Shown here: positions 26,425-36,992 of the stretch, piece after piece
How positions within the stretch are numbered: the first letter of the stretch is position 1
How the letters are laid out: every line of letters begins with the position of its first letter
NCBI GenBank assembly: GCA_017454015.1
Contig: JAFTDW010000019.1
Location: 1-55,665, forward strand
Direction: 5' to 3'
Source of the DNA: Bacteroidales bacterium
GTDB lineage: Bacteria > Bacteroidota > Bacteroidia > Bacteroidales > P3
DNA length: 55,665 bases
Program-made: the position numbers and the translations under genes
The notes under the pieces: model-generated
The model's database searches: none
Told to the model about the DNA's origin: nothing
What the model saw: the letters and a program-made list of their open reading frames with translations, nothing else

Positions 26425-27605
26425 ATTCGGTGATTTTTGAGTTTATAGCGTGCCGTGGTGCGTATAAACAGGGTTATTATTATTGGCAGCACGGCGGGGT
26501 TGTACTGTTGCGGCAGGAGAGCGAAGCCTCCGGCGGCTACAAGGAGCATGACCATAAGCGCCAGCGTTACCCAGCGCGATGGGTGCCGCCATCGGATGAG
26601 CAGATATATAAAAAGCGGGTTGGCCCACAGCAGGTTCCAGTTGGCCTTGGTGCAGTAGTGGTCGGTGCACAGCCACATAAAAACGAGCACCACGGCTATT
26701 AACGAGGCGGTGCCAAATAAAGCCATGTCGAGGCCGTTGAGGCTGAACCCTCTTCTCAGCTGCCATGCTGTCAGAGCTGCCACTGCTGCGAGGAACAGCC
26801 AAAACACGAGGCTTGGGTCTACACTCGGGTTGGGAAGGGTGCGTGTCTCGTCGAGCAGCAGCTCCTGCGAGGCTGCCAAAGGCAGCATGGTCGCGCCTTT
26901 GCGACACGTCAGGGCGGCTTGCTCCATCAGCTCGCAAGGCAGAAAAGCGCGTTCGTGCATGTCTGTAGCCTTGTCGCAGCGCTGCCCCAGCAGCAGGTCT
27001 ACCCCAAACTGCCACCACATAAGCTCTCTGCCGGTGTAGCTGCAGAGCAGCTGGCGGTAAGTGCGGTCTGGCTCGGTATTGGCTGTCGCGACGGCAGGCT
27101 TGTCGGGGTCGAGGCACTGCTCTATCATGTCGCGTGCGCGGGTGGCGCAGTTGTCTTTTATAAGGTCGTAGCGGTAGTAGCGGTTGGCTTCGAGGTAGTT
27201 TTCTTCGAGGGCACAGAAGAGTCTCTGCACCTCGTCGTGGCTGAGCAGCAGTGTCTGCTGACGCACCCAGCGCCCCTCATATGCGTATTCGGCCATGAAG
27301 TATCTGTAGTCGGTGCGCGAGAGGCAGTAGTCGAGCTTGCCGCGAGCAAAGGTGAGGTAGAAGTGAGGTGTGTTGAAGTCGAAGGTGCCGTAGTTGTAGA
27401 CCAAGTCGAGGTGTATGGCGGGGTCTGTAACGCGAATGGCGGTGTGCCCGAAGGTGGTGTAGAAGTCGTTGCCCGGGCCGCAGGTTACGAGGCTGGCGCG
27501 TGCACTGTCGGAAAGAGCGAGCTGCCCCAAGTAGCTCTGCGCCTTGGCAGGTACAAGCCAGAGCGTGAACAGCAGTGCAAGCACTATTTTCGTCAGCGAC
27601 TTCAT
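26421..27605 (-). CDS. DUF4105-domain membrane protein
   Basis: Bacteroidota-type protein with a signal peptide (MKSLTKIVLALLFTLWLVPA) and an N-terminal DUF4105 domain (about 30-200) marked by CGPGNDFYTTFGHTAIRV, YNYGTFDF and DNCATRARDMIE; this fold is related to NlpC/P60-like or C39-like Cys-His hydrolases (GHT and DNC as likely active residues). Four transmembrane helices follow in the C-terminal 140 residues. Function is unknown; a periplasmic hydrolase held in the inner membrane is plausible. First of the three-gene run with the DUF3857 proteins. Confidence 0.85.
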   Translation of the reverse strand: MKSLTKIVLALLFTLWLVPAKAQSYLGQLALSDSARASLVTCGPGNDFYTTFGHTAIRVTDPAIHLDLVYNYGTFDFNTPHFYLTFARGKLDYCLSRTDYRYFMAEYAYEGRWVRQQTLLLSHDEVQRLFCALEENYLEANRYYRYDLIKDNCATRARDMIEQCLDPDKPAVATANTEPDRTYRQLLCSYTGRELMWWQFGVDLLLGQRCDKATDMHERAFLPCELMEQAALTCRKGATMLPLAASQELLLDETRTLPNPSVDPSLVFWLFLAAVAALTAWQLRRGFSLNGLDMALFGTASLIAVVLVFMWLCTDHYCTKANWNLLWANPLFIYLLIRWRHPSRWVTLALMVMLLVAAGGFALLPQQYNPAVLPIIITLFIRTTARYKLKNHRI

Positions 27606-27647
27606 TTCCTCGATATGACGTTATTACGTTATTTCGATGTCTTGATT

Positions 27648-28622
27648 TTATATCATCTTGAGGTAACCCACCTCTTTCTCGGTGAGTTCGCGCCAGCGTC
27701 CGCGGGGCAGGTCTTTCTTGGTAAGTCCGGCGAATACCACGCGGTCGAGGCGTACCACATCGTAGCCCAGGGCTTCGAAGATGCGGCGCACTATTCGGTT
27801 GCGTCCCGAGTGGAGCTGTATGCCTATCAGGCGGCGGTCGTCGCCGGTGCCGGCGTACTGGATGTCGTCGACTTTAATGAAGCCGTCGTCGAGTTCAAAA
27901 CCCTCGCGTATTTGTTTCATGTGCTCGTGGCTGAGCGGCTTGTCGAGCAGGGCTTCGTATATCTTGTACACGCGTGTCGAGGGGTGGGTGAGTTTCTTGC
28001 TGAGTTCGCCGTCGTTGGTGAAGAGCAGCAGCCCCGTAGTCTGCCTGTCGAGGCGTCCCACAGGGTATATGCGCTCACGGCAGGCGTTGCGCACAAGCAT
28101 CATGACTGTCTTGCGGTTCTGCGGGTCGTCGAGGGTGGTGATATAGTCTTTGGGTTTGTTGAGCAGTATGTAGCGTTTGGTCTCGCTCTGTAGCCGTTCG
28201 CCGCCGTACACCACCACGTCGCCAGGCTTCACCTTGTACCCCATCTCGGTAACCACCTTGCCGTTGACGCTTACGCTGCCAGCGGCAATCAGCACGTCGG
28301 CCTCGCGCCTCGAGCAGATACCTGCGTTGGCAATGTATCGGTTGAGACGTATGGTCTCGTCGTTGTTTTCTTCGAAACCTCGTTTTCTGGCTGCGGCAAT
28401 GTGAGCAAGCTCCCATTGCTCTTGCTTAACGAAAACGTTGGCAGGGGTGGCTTTTCTTGCAGGACTGGTGATTTTGGGGCTTCTGGTATTGCTAGTGCTC
28501 CTGGTGTTGCTAGTACTCCTAGTGCCCCTAGTGTTACTGGTTTTCCTAGTGTTACTAGTGCCCATGGGTTGGCTGGTGCTTTTTGGGGCTCTAGTGGTTT
28601 TAGGCTGGGTTGGTTTCTTCAT
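27648..28622 (-). CDS. rluB: RluB-like 23S rRNA pseudouridine synthase with repeat-derived N-terminal extension
   Basis: Modifies uridine in 23S rRNA. The enzyme proper starts near residue 91 with the S4 domain (IRLNRYIANAGICSRREAD), followed by the RsuA/RluB catalytic domain with YILLNKPKDYITT, the catalytic motif YPVGRLDRQTTGLLLFTNDG and HSGRNRIVRRIFEALGY. The first 90 residues are unusual: residues 8-47 are low-complexity SNTR repeats encoded by a 9-bp CTAG tandem array, and residues 62-87 (NVFVKQEQWELAHIAAARKR and on) are encoded by a copy of the 57-bp dispersed repeat found four more times in the window. An unstructured N-terminal tail is common in this family, but not one made of an interspersed repeat. 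An inner start is possible but no Met lies between residues 20 and the S4 domain. Confidence 0.92.
   Translation of the reverse strand: MKKPTQPKTTRAPKSTSQPMGTSNTRKTSNTRGTRSTSNTRSTSNTRSPKITSPARKATPANVFVKQEQWELAHIAAARKRGFEENNDETIRLNRYIANAGICSRREADVLIAAGSVSVNGKVVTEMGYKVKPGDVVVYGGERLQSETKRYILLNKPKDYITTLDDPQNRKTVMMLVRNACRERIYPVGRLDRQTTGLLLFTNDGELSKKLTHPSTRVYKIYEALLDKPLSHEHMKQIREGFELDDGFIKVDDIQYAGTGDDRRLIGIQLHSGRNRIVRRIFEALGYDVVRLDRVVFAGLTKKDLPRGRWRELTEKEVGYLKMI
28362..28437. repeat. Dispersed repeat B, copy inside rluB coding sequence
   Basis: The 57-bp core (28381-28437) starts CGTTTTCTGGCTGCGGC and ends CTTAACGAAAACG; its ends form an inverted repeat (CGTTTTC/GAAAACG), as do GCAATG and CATTGC inside. 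The left flank with the small hairpin TTTCTTCGAAACC (28362-28380) is also conserved in copies at 39146 and 40321. 57 bp is 19 codons, so the copy stays in frame. Confidence 0.85.
28492..28594. repeat. 9-bp CTAG-centred tandem array inside rluB
   Basis: CTAG begins at 28492, 28510, 28519, 28528, 28546, 28555 and 28591: all spacings are multiples of 9. The units are related to CTAGTGNNT. On the minus strand it encodes the Ser/Asn/Thr/Arg-rich tail. Same period and core as the intergenic array at 24411-24458. Confidence 0.8.
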
Positions 28623-29045
28623 TTAAAATCTCATTTTGTAGGGGAAGGCGGTGTCGAGTTCCTGTTTGTTGCGGAGACCCGCCACTGCGCTGGCCAATAT
28701 TAGGAATATGTCGAGGTTGTGCTCTTTTAGCCATGTCGAGGCTTGCTCGTCGCCTCGGCAGGCAAGGGCGAAGGTAAGGTTGACGGGGTGCATATTGTTC
28801 TGCATCCATACCCTTGAGTTCTGGTCGCCGTCTATGGCATGGCTCACTATGCCGAGCCATCCGTGGCCGTTTTGCGTGAGCCACTGCTCGGCCTCTATGT
28901 CGTCCTGCAGCATGTTGCTGAATGCGGCCAACTCCTTGTAGCCATTGTTTGCTAGCCACTTGAAGTAGTCTTCACGCTCGCCGTCTATGGCCTTGGCCAG
29001 CAGCAGCAGCACTTTGACGTCATATTGTTCCAGCCCTTTACGCAT
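28623..29045 (-). CDS. Small alpha-solenoid-like protein of unknown function
   Basis: Not recognised as a named family. The 140 residues show about four repeats of 26-30 residues with the pattern D-x4-a-x2-W(L/M)-x2-(N/H)-x5-l-x2-a-i-x-G: EDYFKWLANNGYKELAAF, EAEQWLTQNGHGWLGIVSHA, NSRVWMQNNMHPVNLTFALA and ASTWLKEHNLDIFLILASAV. This suggests a short helical repeat scaffold. No signal peptide or transmembrane helix. It ends directly before the rluB start (stop and start adjacent) and follows pheT by 54 bp, so it is probably cotranscribed with both. Confidence 0.75.
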   Translation of the reverse strand: MRKGLEQYDVKVLLLLAKAIDGEREDYFKWLANNGYKELAAFSNMLQDDIEAEQWLTQNGHGWLGIVSHAIDGDQNSRVWMQNNMHPVNLTFALACRGDEQASTWLKEHNLDIFLILASAVAGLRNKQELDTAFPYKMRF

Positions 29046-29099
29046 CGTTTCGTTTCATGGTTTGGCGGTCGATACTGTATGTGCACCCTTTTTGTCGCA

Positions 29100-31580
29100 C
29101 TACTGCCGTATGGAGGCGCCGAGCTGGCTCTCCATCTGTTTTTGCAGGCGGCTCATCACGTTGTCTATCTGGGTGTCGGTAAGGGTCTTGTTGTCGTCTT
29201 GCAGTATGAAGCTGACGGCATACGATTTCATACCTTCGGTGACGCCCTTGCCTTCGTATACGTCGAAGAGCGACACGCGTTTGAGGAGCTTCTTCTCGGT
29301 GGCGAAGGCTGTGCGCTGCACATCGTCGAAGGTCACCTCCTGGCGCAGTATGAGGGCAAGGTCGCGCCGCACCTCCGGGAACTTGGCTATCTCGCAGTAG
29401 GTCACCTCTTTCTTTGGGTATATGGAGAGTAGCAGATCCCAGTTGATGTCAGCGTAGTACACCTCCTGTTTGCAATCCATGCGTCGCAGGGTCTCTTTGC
29501 CCAGGCGGCCTATGGAGAGCAGTTGCTTGTGGCTGTCCTTAAGGGTGTAGGAGAGTCCTTCGGCATAGTATTTCTCGCTGGCTGCGGCTATGACGAGGCG
29601 GGTGGGGTCCACGCGCATGCGGTGCAGAATGTTGGTCACATGGGCTTTGAGGTGGTAGAAGTTGCTCTTTATCGTGCCTGTCATCCAGTTTTCAGGGGTC
29701 TCGGCGCCGGTTATGAAGAGGGAGAGGTGCTGCGTCTCGTCGTAGCGTTTGCCGGTGTCGGTGGCCTCGGGGTTCACTTCGAGGTAGGCGCGGCCAAACT
29801 CAAAGAGTTTCTGGTCGTGGATTTTGTGGTTGATGTTGCGTGCCACACATTCCATTCCACCATAGAGCAGCGTTTGGCGCATCACGTCGAGCTCGCGGCT
29901 CAGCGGGTTGAGTATGGCGACGCTCTTCGAAGCGTCGAAGTCGGGGTTGTCCTTGTAGTAGTCGCTCTTGGTGAGCGAGTTGTTCATTATCTCGAAAAAG
30001 CCGTTGGCTGCCAGGTAGTCGCCAATGGTGTTGCGCAGATGCGCCGTGTTGGGCTTGTTGCTGTACGAGAGGCAGCTGCTAAGCCTTTCGTCGAAAGGTA
30101 TGTTGTCGTAGCCGTATATGCGCATGATCTCTTCCACCACGTCGCATTCGCGGGTCACGTCAACCTTGCAGGTGGGTATCCTCAGCCTCATGCCGTCGGT
30201 GTCCTCCTGCTCTATGGTTATGTCGAGAGAGGTGAGTATGGTGCGTATTTTCTCCACGGGGATGCGTGTGCCCATGAGTCCGAAGATGCGCTCAAAGTTG
30301 ATATCCACTGTGGCTTGAGGTATCGGGGTGGGGTAGAGGTCTACCATGTCGCCGCAAATCTCGCCACCTGCGAGTTCCTTGACGAGCGCTGCGGCGCGTC
30401 GTAGCGCCCATACGGTGATGTTGGGGTCGGCTCCGCGTTCATAGCGGAAGCTGGCGTCGGTCTTAAGGCCGTGGCGCTTGCTGGTCTTGCGTATGCTTAC
30501 GGGGTTGAAGTAGGCACTCTCGATAAATATGTTGCGTGTTTTGGCCGTAACGCCCGAGTCGATGCCTCCAAACACGCCGGCAATGCAGAGCGGCTCCGCC
30601 CCTTGCGGCTTGTCGGCGCATATCATGAGGTCGCGGCTGTCAAGTTTGCGCTCCACATCGTCGAGGGTGCGGAAGGTGGTGCCGTCGGCAAGCCGTTTGA
30701 CCACGATGGCCTGCCCCTCTATTTTGTCGGCGTCGAAGGCGTGGAGCGGCTGCCCAACCTCCATCAGCACAAAGTTGGTTATGTCCACGATGTTGTTGAT
30801 TGGACGCAGCCCCACGGTGCGCAGCTTGTTCTGCAGCCATTCGGGGGAGTCTTTCACCGTGATGTTCCTTATGGTAATGCCGCTGTAGCGCGGGCATAGT
30901 TCGGGCTCCTCCACTCGCACCTTCACGGCGGTGTCGCTGCTTTCCGGTTCCAGTGCCGGTGGCTCCGGCCGTCTCAGCTTGAGCTCTTTGCCTTGGCGTG
31001 TGTTGAGCACTGCCACCACGTCGCGTGCCACGCCTATGTGCGAGGTGGCGTCGCTGCGGTTGGCGGTGATGGCGACCTCCAGCACGCTGTCGCCCTCCAC
31101 ATGGAAGTACTCCTTGGCTGGCATCCCGACAGGCGCGTCGTCGGGCAGCACCATAATGCCGTCGTGGTCGCTCCCAAGCTGCAGCTCATCGGCGGCGCAT
31201 AGCATTCCTTCGCTCACCGCACCGCGCAGCTTGCCTTTCTTTATCTCATAAAACTCGGTGTCCGAGGTGTATATTTTGGTGCCTGTCTGGGCGCACACCA
31301 CTTTCTGTCCTGCCGCCACGTTTGGGGCTCCGCACACTATGTCGAGCGGTCGGTCGCCGCCCACGTCCACCGTGGTGATGTGCAGGTGGTCGGAATTGGG
31401 GTGCGGCTCGCAGGTTAGCACCTGGGCTATCACCACGTGCTCCAAGCCGCCCTTGATGGTTTCCACTTTTTCTACGCCCTCAACCTCCAGTCCGCTGAAA
31501 GTCAGCAGGTCGTCGAGCTCTTCGGGCGTCATGCCGCCCAACTCCACATAGTCTTTAAGCCAGTTGAAAGAAATGTTCAT
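29100..31580 (-). CDS. pheT: Phenylalanine--tRNA ligase beta subunit
   Basis: Beta chain of the (alpha-beta)2 class II PheRS; it holds the tRNA-binding and editing domains. The N-terminus MNISFNWLKDYVELGGMTPE is typical; the EMAP-II-like tRNA-binding domain covers about 40-155 (VIAQVLTCEPHPNSDHL, DIVCGAPNVAAGQKV); the B3/B4 editing region and B5 (GYDNIPF region) follow; the C-terminal FDX-ACB anticodon-binding domain starts near residue 735 (FPEVRRDLALIL, SLFDVYEGKGVTEG). Length 826 is normal. pheS is not adjacent, as is usual in Bacteroidota. Confidence 0.96.
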   Translation of the reverse strand: MNISFNWLKDYVELGGMTPEELDDLLTFSGLEVEGVEKVETIKGGLEHVVIAQVLTCEPHPNSDHLHITTVDVGGDRPLDIVCGAPNVAAGQKVVCAQTGTKIYTSDTEFYEIKKGKLRGAVSEGMLCAADELQLGSDHDGIMVLPDDAPVGMPAKEYFHVEGDSVLEVAITANRSDATSHIGVARDVVAVLNTRQGKELKLRRPEPPALEPESSDTAVKVRVEEPELCPRYSGITIRNITVKDSPEWLQNKLRTVGLRPINNIVDITNFVLMEVGQPLHAFDADKIEGQAIVVKRLADGTTFRTLDDVERKLDSRDLMICADKPQGAEPLCIAGVFGGIDSGVTAKTRNIFIESAYFNPVSIRKTSKRHGLKTDASFRYERGADPNITVWALRRAAALVKELAGGEICGDMVDLYPTPIPQATVDINFERIFGLMGTRIPVEKIRTILTSLDITIEQEDTDGMRLRIPTCKVDVTRECDVVEEIMRIYGYDNIPFDERLSSCLSYSNKPNTAHLRNTIGDYLAANGFFEIMNNSLTKSDYYKDNPDFDASKSVAILNPLSRELDVMRQTLLYGGMECVARNINHKIHDQKLFEFGRAYLEVNPEATDTGKRYDETQHLSLFITGAETPENWMTGTIKSNFYHLKAHVTNILHRMRVDPTRLVIAAASEKYYAEGLSYTLKDSHKQLLSIGRLGKETLRRMDCKQEVYYADINWDLLLSIYPKKEVTYCEIAKFPEVRRDLALILRQEVTFDDVQRTAFATEKKLLKRVSLFDVYEGKGVTEGMKSYAVSFILQDDNKTLTDTQIDNVMSRLQKQMESQLGASIRQ

Positions 31581-31681
31581 GTCAGAGTATGGTTAAGATT
31601 GTTATTCGGGATTATTGTTTGTCTCAGCTGTTTTTTCTCTTTGGTAGCTGTAGTAGAGGTTTGTCAATAATAGTCATGGCG

Positions 31682-33388
31682 CTATTTCATTTTTCCCCAG
31701 CTGTCTTTGAGGGTGCAGGTGCGGTTGAACACTAGGTAGTCTGGTGTGGAGTCGCTGTCGGTGCAGAAGTAGCCCATGCGCTCAAACTGGTAGCGTGCAA
31801 TGCCGTCGTTCCATTTCCCGCACTCTTTCTCGGTCTCTTGCAGCGATGGCTCGCACTTGGCGGTGACCACATGCAGCGAGTCGGGGTTAAGGTTGTCAAG
31901 GAAGGTCTTGCCTTCGGGAGCCTCGTCGGGTGTCTCGGTGGCGAAGAGTCTGTCAAAGAGCCGTACCTCGGCGTCGATGGCGTGCTGTGCGCTGACCCAG
32001 TGGATGGTGCCTTTTACCTTGCGTCCGTCGGGAGCGTCGCCGCCGCGTGTCGCAGGGTCGTAGGTGCAGTGTATGCAGGTGATGTTGCCTTCGGCATCCT
32101 TCTCCACGCTCTGGGCTGTTACAAAGTAGGCGTAGCGCAGACGCACCTCCTGGCCTATGGCCATGCGGAAGAATTTCTTGGGAGCCACCTCCATGAAATC
32201 CTCGCGCTCTATGTAGAGCTCCCGTGAGAACGGCACCTCGCGAGTGCCGTCGCACTCGTCCTCGGGGTTGTTGACAGCCTGGAGCATCTCTGTCTGCCCC
32301 TCGGGATAGTTGTCTATGACTACCTTGACGGGGTCGAGCACTGCCATGCGGCGCGGCGCCACCTTGTTCAGGTGCTCACGCAGGCTGAACTCCAGGAGTG
32401 AATAGTCAATGACATTGTCGCGTTTGGCCACACCTATGCGGTCGCAGAAAGCTCGGATGCTCTCTGGGGTGTAGCCGCGGCGGCGGAACCCGCAGATGGT
32501 GGGCATGCGCGGGTCGTCCCAGCCGCTGACATGGCCCTCTTTGACAAGCTGCAGCAGTTTGCGCTTGCTCATCACTGTGTAGTTGATGTTGAGGCGGGCA
32601 AACTCGTACTGGTGGCTTGGCCAGATGCCAAGCTTTTCTATGAACCAGTCGTAGAGCGGGCGGTGTATGTCGAACTCCAGCGTGCAGATGCTGTGGGTAA
32701 TGTGTTCTATTGAGTCGCTCTGACCGTGAGCGTAGTCGTACATGGGGTAGATGCACCACTTGTTGCCGGTGCGGTGGTGGTCTGTGTGCAGTATGCGGTA
32801 CATGATGGGGTCGCGGAACTGCATGTTGGGATGTGCCATGTCGATCTTGGCACGCAGCACCTTCTCACCGTCGGCGAACTCGCCGTTGCGCATGCGGCGC
32901 AGGAGGTCAAGGTTCTCCTCCACGCTGCGGTTGCGCCAGGGGCTCTCCTTGCCTGGCTGTGTCACCGTGCCGCGTCCGGCGCGTATCTCCTCAAGGCTCT
33001 GGTCGTCCACATAGGCCAGCCCGCGTGTCACCAGCAGCTCGGCCCACTCGTAGAGCTGTTCAAAATAGTCGCTTGCATAGTGCATCTCCTTCCAGTGGAA
33101 TCCAAGCCACTTAATGTCCTGCTGTATGGAGTCCACATATTCGGTGTCTTCCTTCACGGGGTTCGTGTCGTCGAAACGCAGGTTCGTCGTGCCGCCGTAT
33201 CTCTCGGCGAGGCCGAAGTTGAGGCAGATGGATTTTGCGTGTCCAATATGAAGATAGCCGTTGGGCTCCGGCGGAAAACGGGTATGAATCTTGGTGTAAG
33301 TACCGTCGGCCAAGCCTCTCTCGATAATCTCTTCGAGGAAGTTGAGTGTGCGTTTTTCGGGTTCTGTCGAGTTGGTAGTGTCTTGCAT
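31682..33388 (-). CDS. glnS: Glutamine--tRNA ligase
   Basis: Class I aminoacyl-tRNA synthetase charging tRNA-Gln. The HIGH motif lies at residues 47-50 ([19 protein letters not shown]), with RFDDTNP next; the KMSKS-like motif is VMSKRKL near residue 270; [20 protein letters not shown] is diagnostic for GlnRS against GluRS. The C-terminal beta-barrel anticodon domains carry [13 protein letters not shown]. Length 568 is normal. It has its own promoter (33453-33460), upstream of pheT by 101 bp. Confidence 0.96.
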   Translation of the reverse strand: MQDTTNSTEPEKRTLNFLEEIIERGLADGTYTKIHTRFPPEPNGYLHIGHAKSICLNFGLAERYGGTTNLRFDDTNPVKEDTEYVDSIQQDIKWLGFHWKEMHYASDYFEQLYEWAELLVTRGLAYVDDQSLEEIRAGRGTVTQPGKESPWRNRSVEENLDLLRRMRNGEFADGEKVLRAKIDMAHPNMQFRDPIMYRILHTDHHRTGNKWCIYPMYDYAHGQSDSIEHITHSICTLEFDIHRPLYDWFIEKLGIWPSHQYEFARLNINYTVMSKRKLLQLVKEGHVSGWDDPRMPTICGFRRRGYTPESIRAFCDRIGVAKRDNVIDYSLLEFSLREHLNKVAPRRMAVLDPVKVVIDNYPEGQTEMLQAVNNPEDECDGTREVPFSRELYIEREDFMEVAPKKFFRMAIGQEVRLRYAYFVTAQSVEKDAEGNITCIHCTYDPATRGGDAPDGRKVKGTIHWVSAQHAIDAEVRLFDRLFATETPDEAPEGKTFLDNLNPDSLHVVTAKCEPSLQETEKECGKWNDGIARYQFERMGYFCTDSDSTPDYLVFNRTCTLKDSWGKMK

Positions 33389-33429
33389 TTTTGGTATATG
33401 TTATTAAATATTGGCAAGTTAGTATGCAC

Positions 33430-33446
33430 GCCACACAGTGTGTGGC
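33430..33446. promoter_or_regulatory. 17-bp palindrome in the glnS leader
   Basis: GCCACACA-G-TGTGTGGC is a perfect inverted repeat around one central base, lying between the glnS promoter and start codon (42 bp from the start). It could be an operator or an RNA hairpin in the leader; no regulator is suggested. Confidence 0.4.
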
Positions 33447-33452
33447 AATCTG

Positions 33453-33460
33453 CAAAAATA
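33453..33460 (-). promoter_or_regulatory. -7 promoter element for glnS
   Basis: The minus strand reads TATTTTTG, matching TAnnTTTG, 65 bp upstream of the glnS ATG. No convincing -33 box. The rest of the gap to clpB (33389-33631) holds the palindrome, a partial repeat-B end and no gene. Confidence 0.5.
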
Positions 33461-33502
33461 ACATTTTTTTGTCATTAATACATAAAAAAGTGTTTGCGCT
33501 AT

Positions 33503-33530
33503 GCCGCAGCCAGAAAACGAGGGTTTAGAA
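33503..33530. repeat. Partial copy of dispersed repeat B
   Basis: Only one end is present: GCCGCAGCCAGAAAACG followed by AGGGTTTAGAAGAAACC, which is the flank and left end of repeat B in minus orientation. The other half is absent, so it is a truncated copy in the clpB-glnS intergenic region. Confidence 0.65.
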
Positions 33531-33631
33531 GAAACCATACCCATGCATCCTGCATGACAAAATGGCAGTGCGCCTTGCTGTGGTAAACTGTTTGTATCCG
33601 TTATCAACAGGAAACAAAAACAATTAAAGCC

Positions 33632-36235
<2,604 letters not shown>

Positions 36236-36266
36236 GTGCAGTTATGCACTCGGTACACAATTTTGA

Positions 36267-36330
36267 CCACGAATAACACAAATCAACACGAATGATCCCT
36301 CTAATTCGTAAAATTCGTGTTATTCGTGTT
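36267..36330. repeat. ACGAAT-rich inverted repeat after clpB
   Basis: CCACGAATAACACAAATC with CACGAAT on the left pairs with ATTCGTGTTATTCGTG on the right, forming a long imperfect hairpin. ACGAAT/GCGAAT units of the same kind occur at about 6915-6940. Such units are common in Bacteroidota intergenic DNA; here it may act as clpB transcript end. Confidence 0.6.
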
Positions 36331-36405
36331 CTATAAATAAACCAAATTATGCAATTCTTGCGTTATTAGTACTTGAGACTCTACCACGGTTCAAAAAGCC
36401 AAGAC

Positions 36406-36426
36406 GCTCGCGGTATCACCGCGAGC
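36406..36426 (+). terminator. Intrinsic terminator-like hairpin
   Basis: GCTCGCGGT (36406-36414) and ACCGCGAGC (36418-36426) form a perfect 9-bp stem with an ATC loop, followed by TTTCTT. Best taken as the distal terminator of clpB, about 170 bp after its stop. Confidence 0.65.
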
Positions 36427-36570
36427 TTTCTTGTATGTGTGTGGAGGTGATTCTATGACCTCGGACTTGAACAAAAAAGTTTCGCGTTTTCTTTTTATTG
36501 TCCAATACCATAGCCCTGTAATCGGAGAAAAAAATGCCAATCCAAATAAAAGTTGGTATCTTCGCACCCT

Positions 36571-36674
36571 CGTTTTCTGGCTGCGGCAATATGAGCAAGC
36601 TATTCGCCGTCCATGTTCTTATTTCATAGGTGCTCATGACCTTGGGTTCCCATTGCTCTTGCTTAACGAAAACG
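36571..36674. repeat. Composite dispersed repeat: B interrupted by an inverted module A
   Basis: Left half of B (36571-36600, CGTTTTCTGGCTGCGGC), then module A in reverse orientation (36601-36642, TATTCGCCGTCCATG to GGTGCTCATGACCT), then the right half of B (36651-36674, CATTGCTCTTGCTTAACG). In the copies at 39146 and 40321 module A lies the other way round within the same B halves. Confidence 0.8.
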
Positions 36675-36840
36675 TTCTATTTATTCTTTGAGAGTGCCTG
36701 TTCTCCGCTGTGCTATCGAAATGCCACTGGCATTTCTTCACTCCGAGACGAATATTTCTTCTATCTTGCAGTCCCACACAGCGCTACGCTTGTGCGGGGT
36801 TATTGAGAGTTAGCCTCTATGAGGCTATTTTTAGAGGTTG
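36675..36840. repeat. Repeat E, uninterrupted copy
   Basis: Starts TTCTATTTATTC, contains the perfect palindrome GAAATGCCACTGGCATTTC (36718-36736), then CCCACAC, TTGTGCGGGGTTATT, and ends GAGAGTTAGCCTC-TAT-GAGGCTA with TTTTTAGAGGT. The same blocks occur in reverse order and orientation at 48720-49060. Confidence 0.75.
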
Positions 36841-36910
36841 CCTTTAAACTGGTCCACCGCTGTTTTTTTTAGTTAGAGGTTACCTTTAAACTGGTCCATC
36901 GCTGTTTTTT
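36831..36910. repeat. Two tandem copies of a 42-bp unit
   Basis: TTAGAGGTTGCCTTTAAACT with GGTCCACCGCTGTTTTTT begins at 36831 and again, nearly identical (GGTTACC, GGTCCATCGC), at 36873. Each copy ends in a T run. They directly precede the promoter of the S8 protease gene. Confidence 0.75.
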
Positions 36911-36955
36911 AGAATTTTATTTTTCGCGTGTACGCGTAATTCAAGATTTTTTATG

Positions 36956-36963
36956 TAAATTTG
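36956..36963 (+). promoter_or_regulatory. -7 promoter element for the S8 protease gene
   Basis: TAAATTTG matches TAnnTTTG and lies 30 bp upstream of the start codon. A clear -33 box is not seen; the palindrome CGCGTGTACGCG lies about where it would be expected (36925-36936). Confidence 0.5.
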
Positions 36964-36992
36964 CATTGCATATTGTGGCAATCCATGTTATG

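Larger units (their letters stand above)
36236..36992. other. 757-bp intergenic region filled with repeats
   Basis: No gene is supported here. In order it holds an ACGAAT-type hairpin (36267-36330), a terminator (36406-36426), a composite B-A dispersed repeat (36571-36674), repeat E (36675-36840), two 42-bp tandem copies (36831-36910) and a promoter for the S8 protease (36956-36963). Confidence 0.8.
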
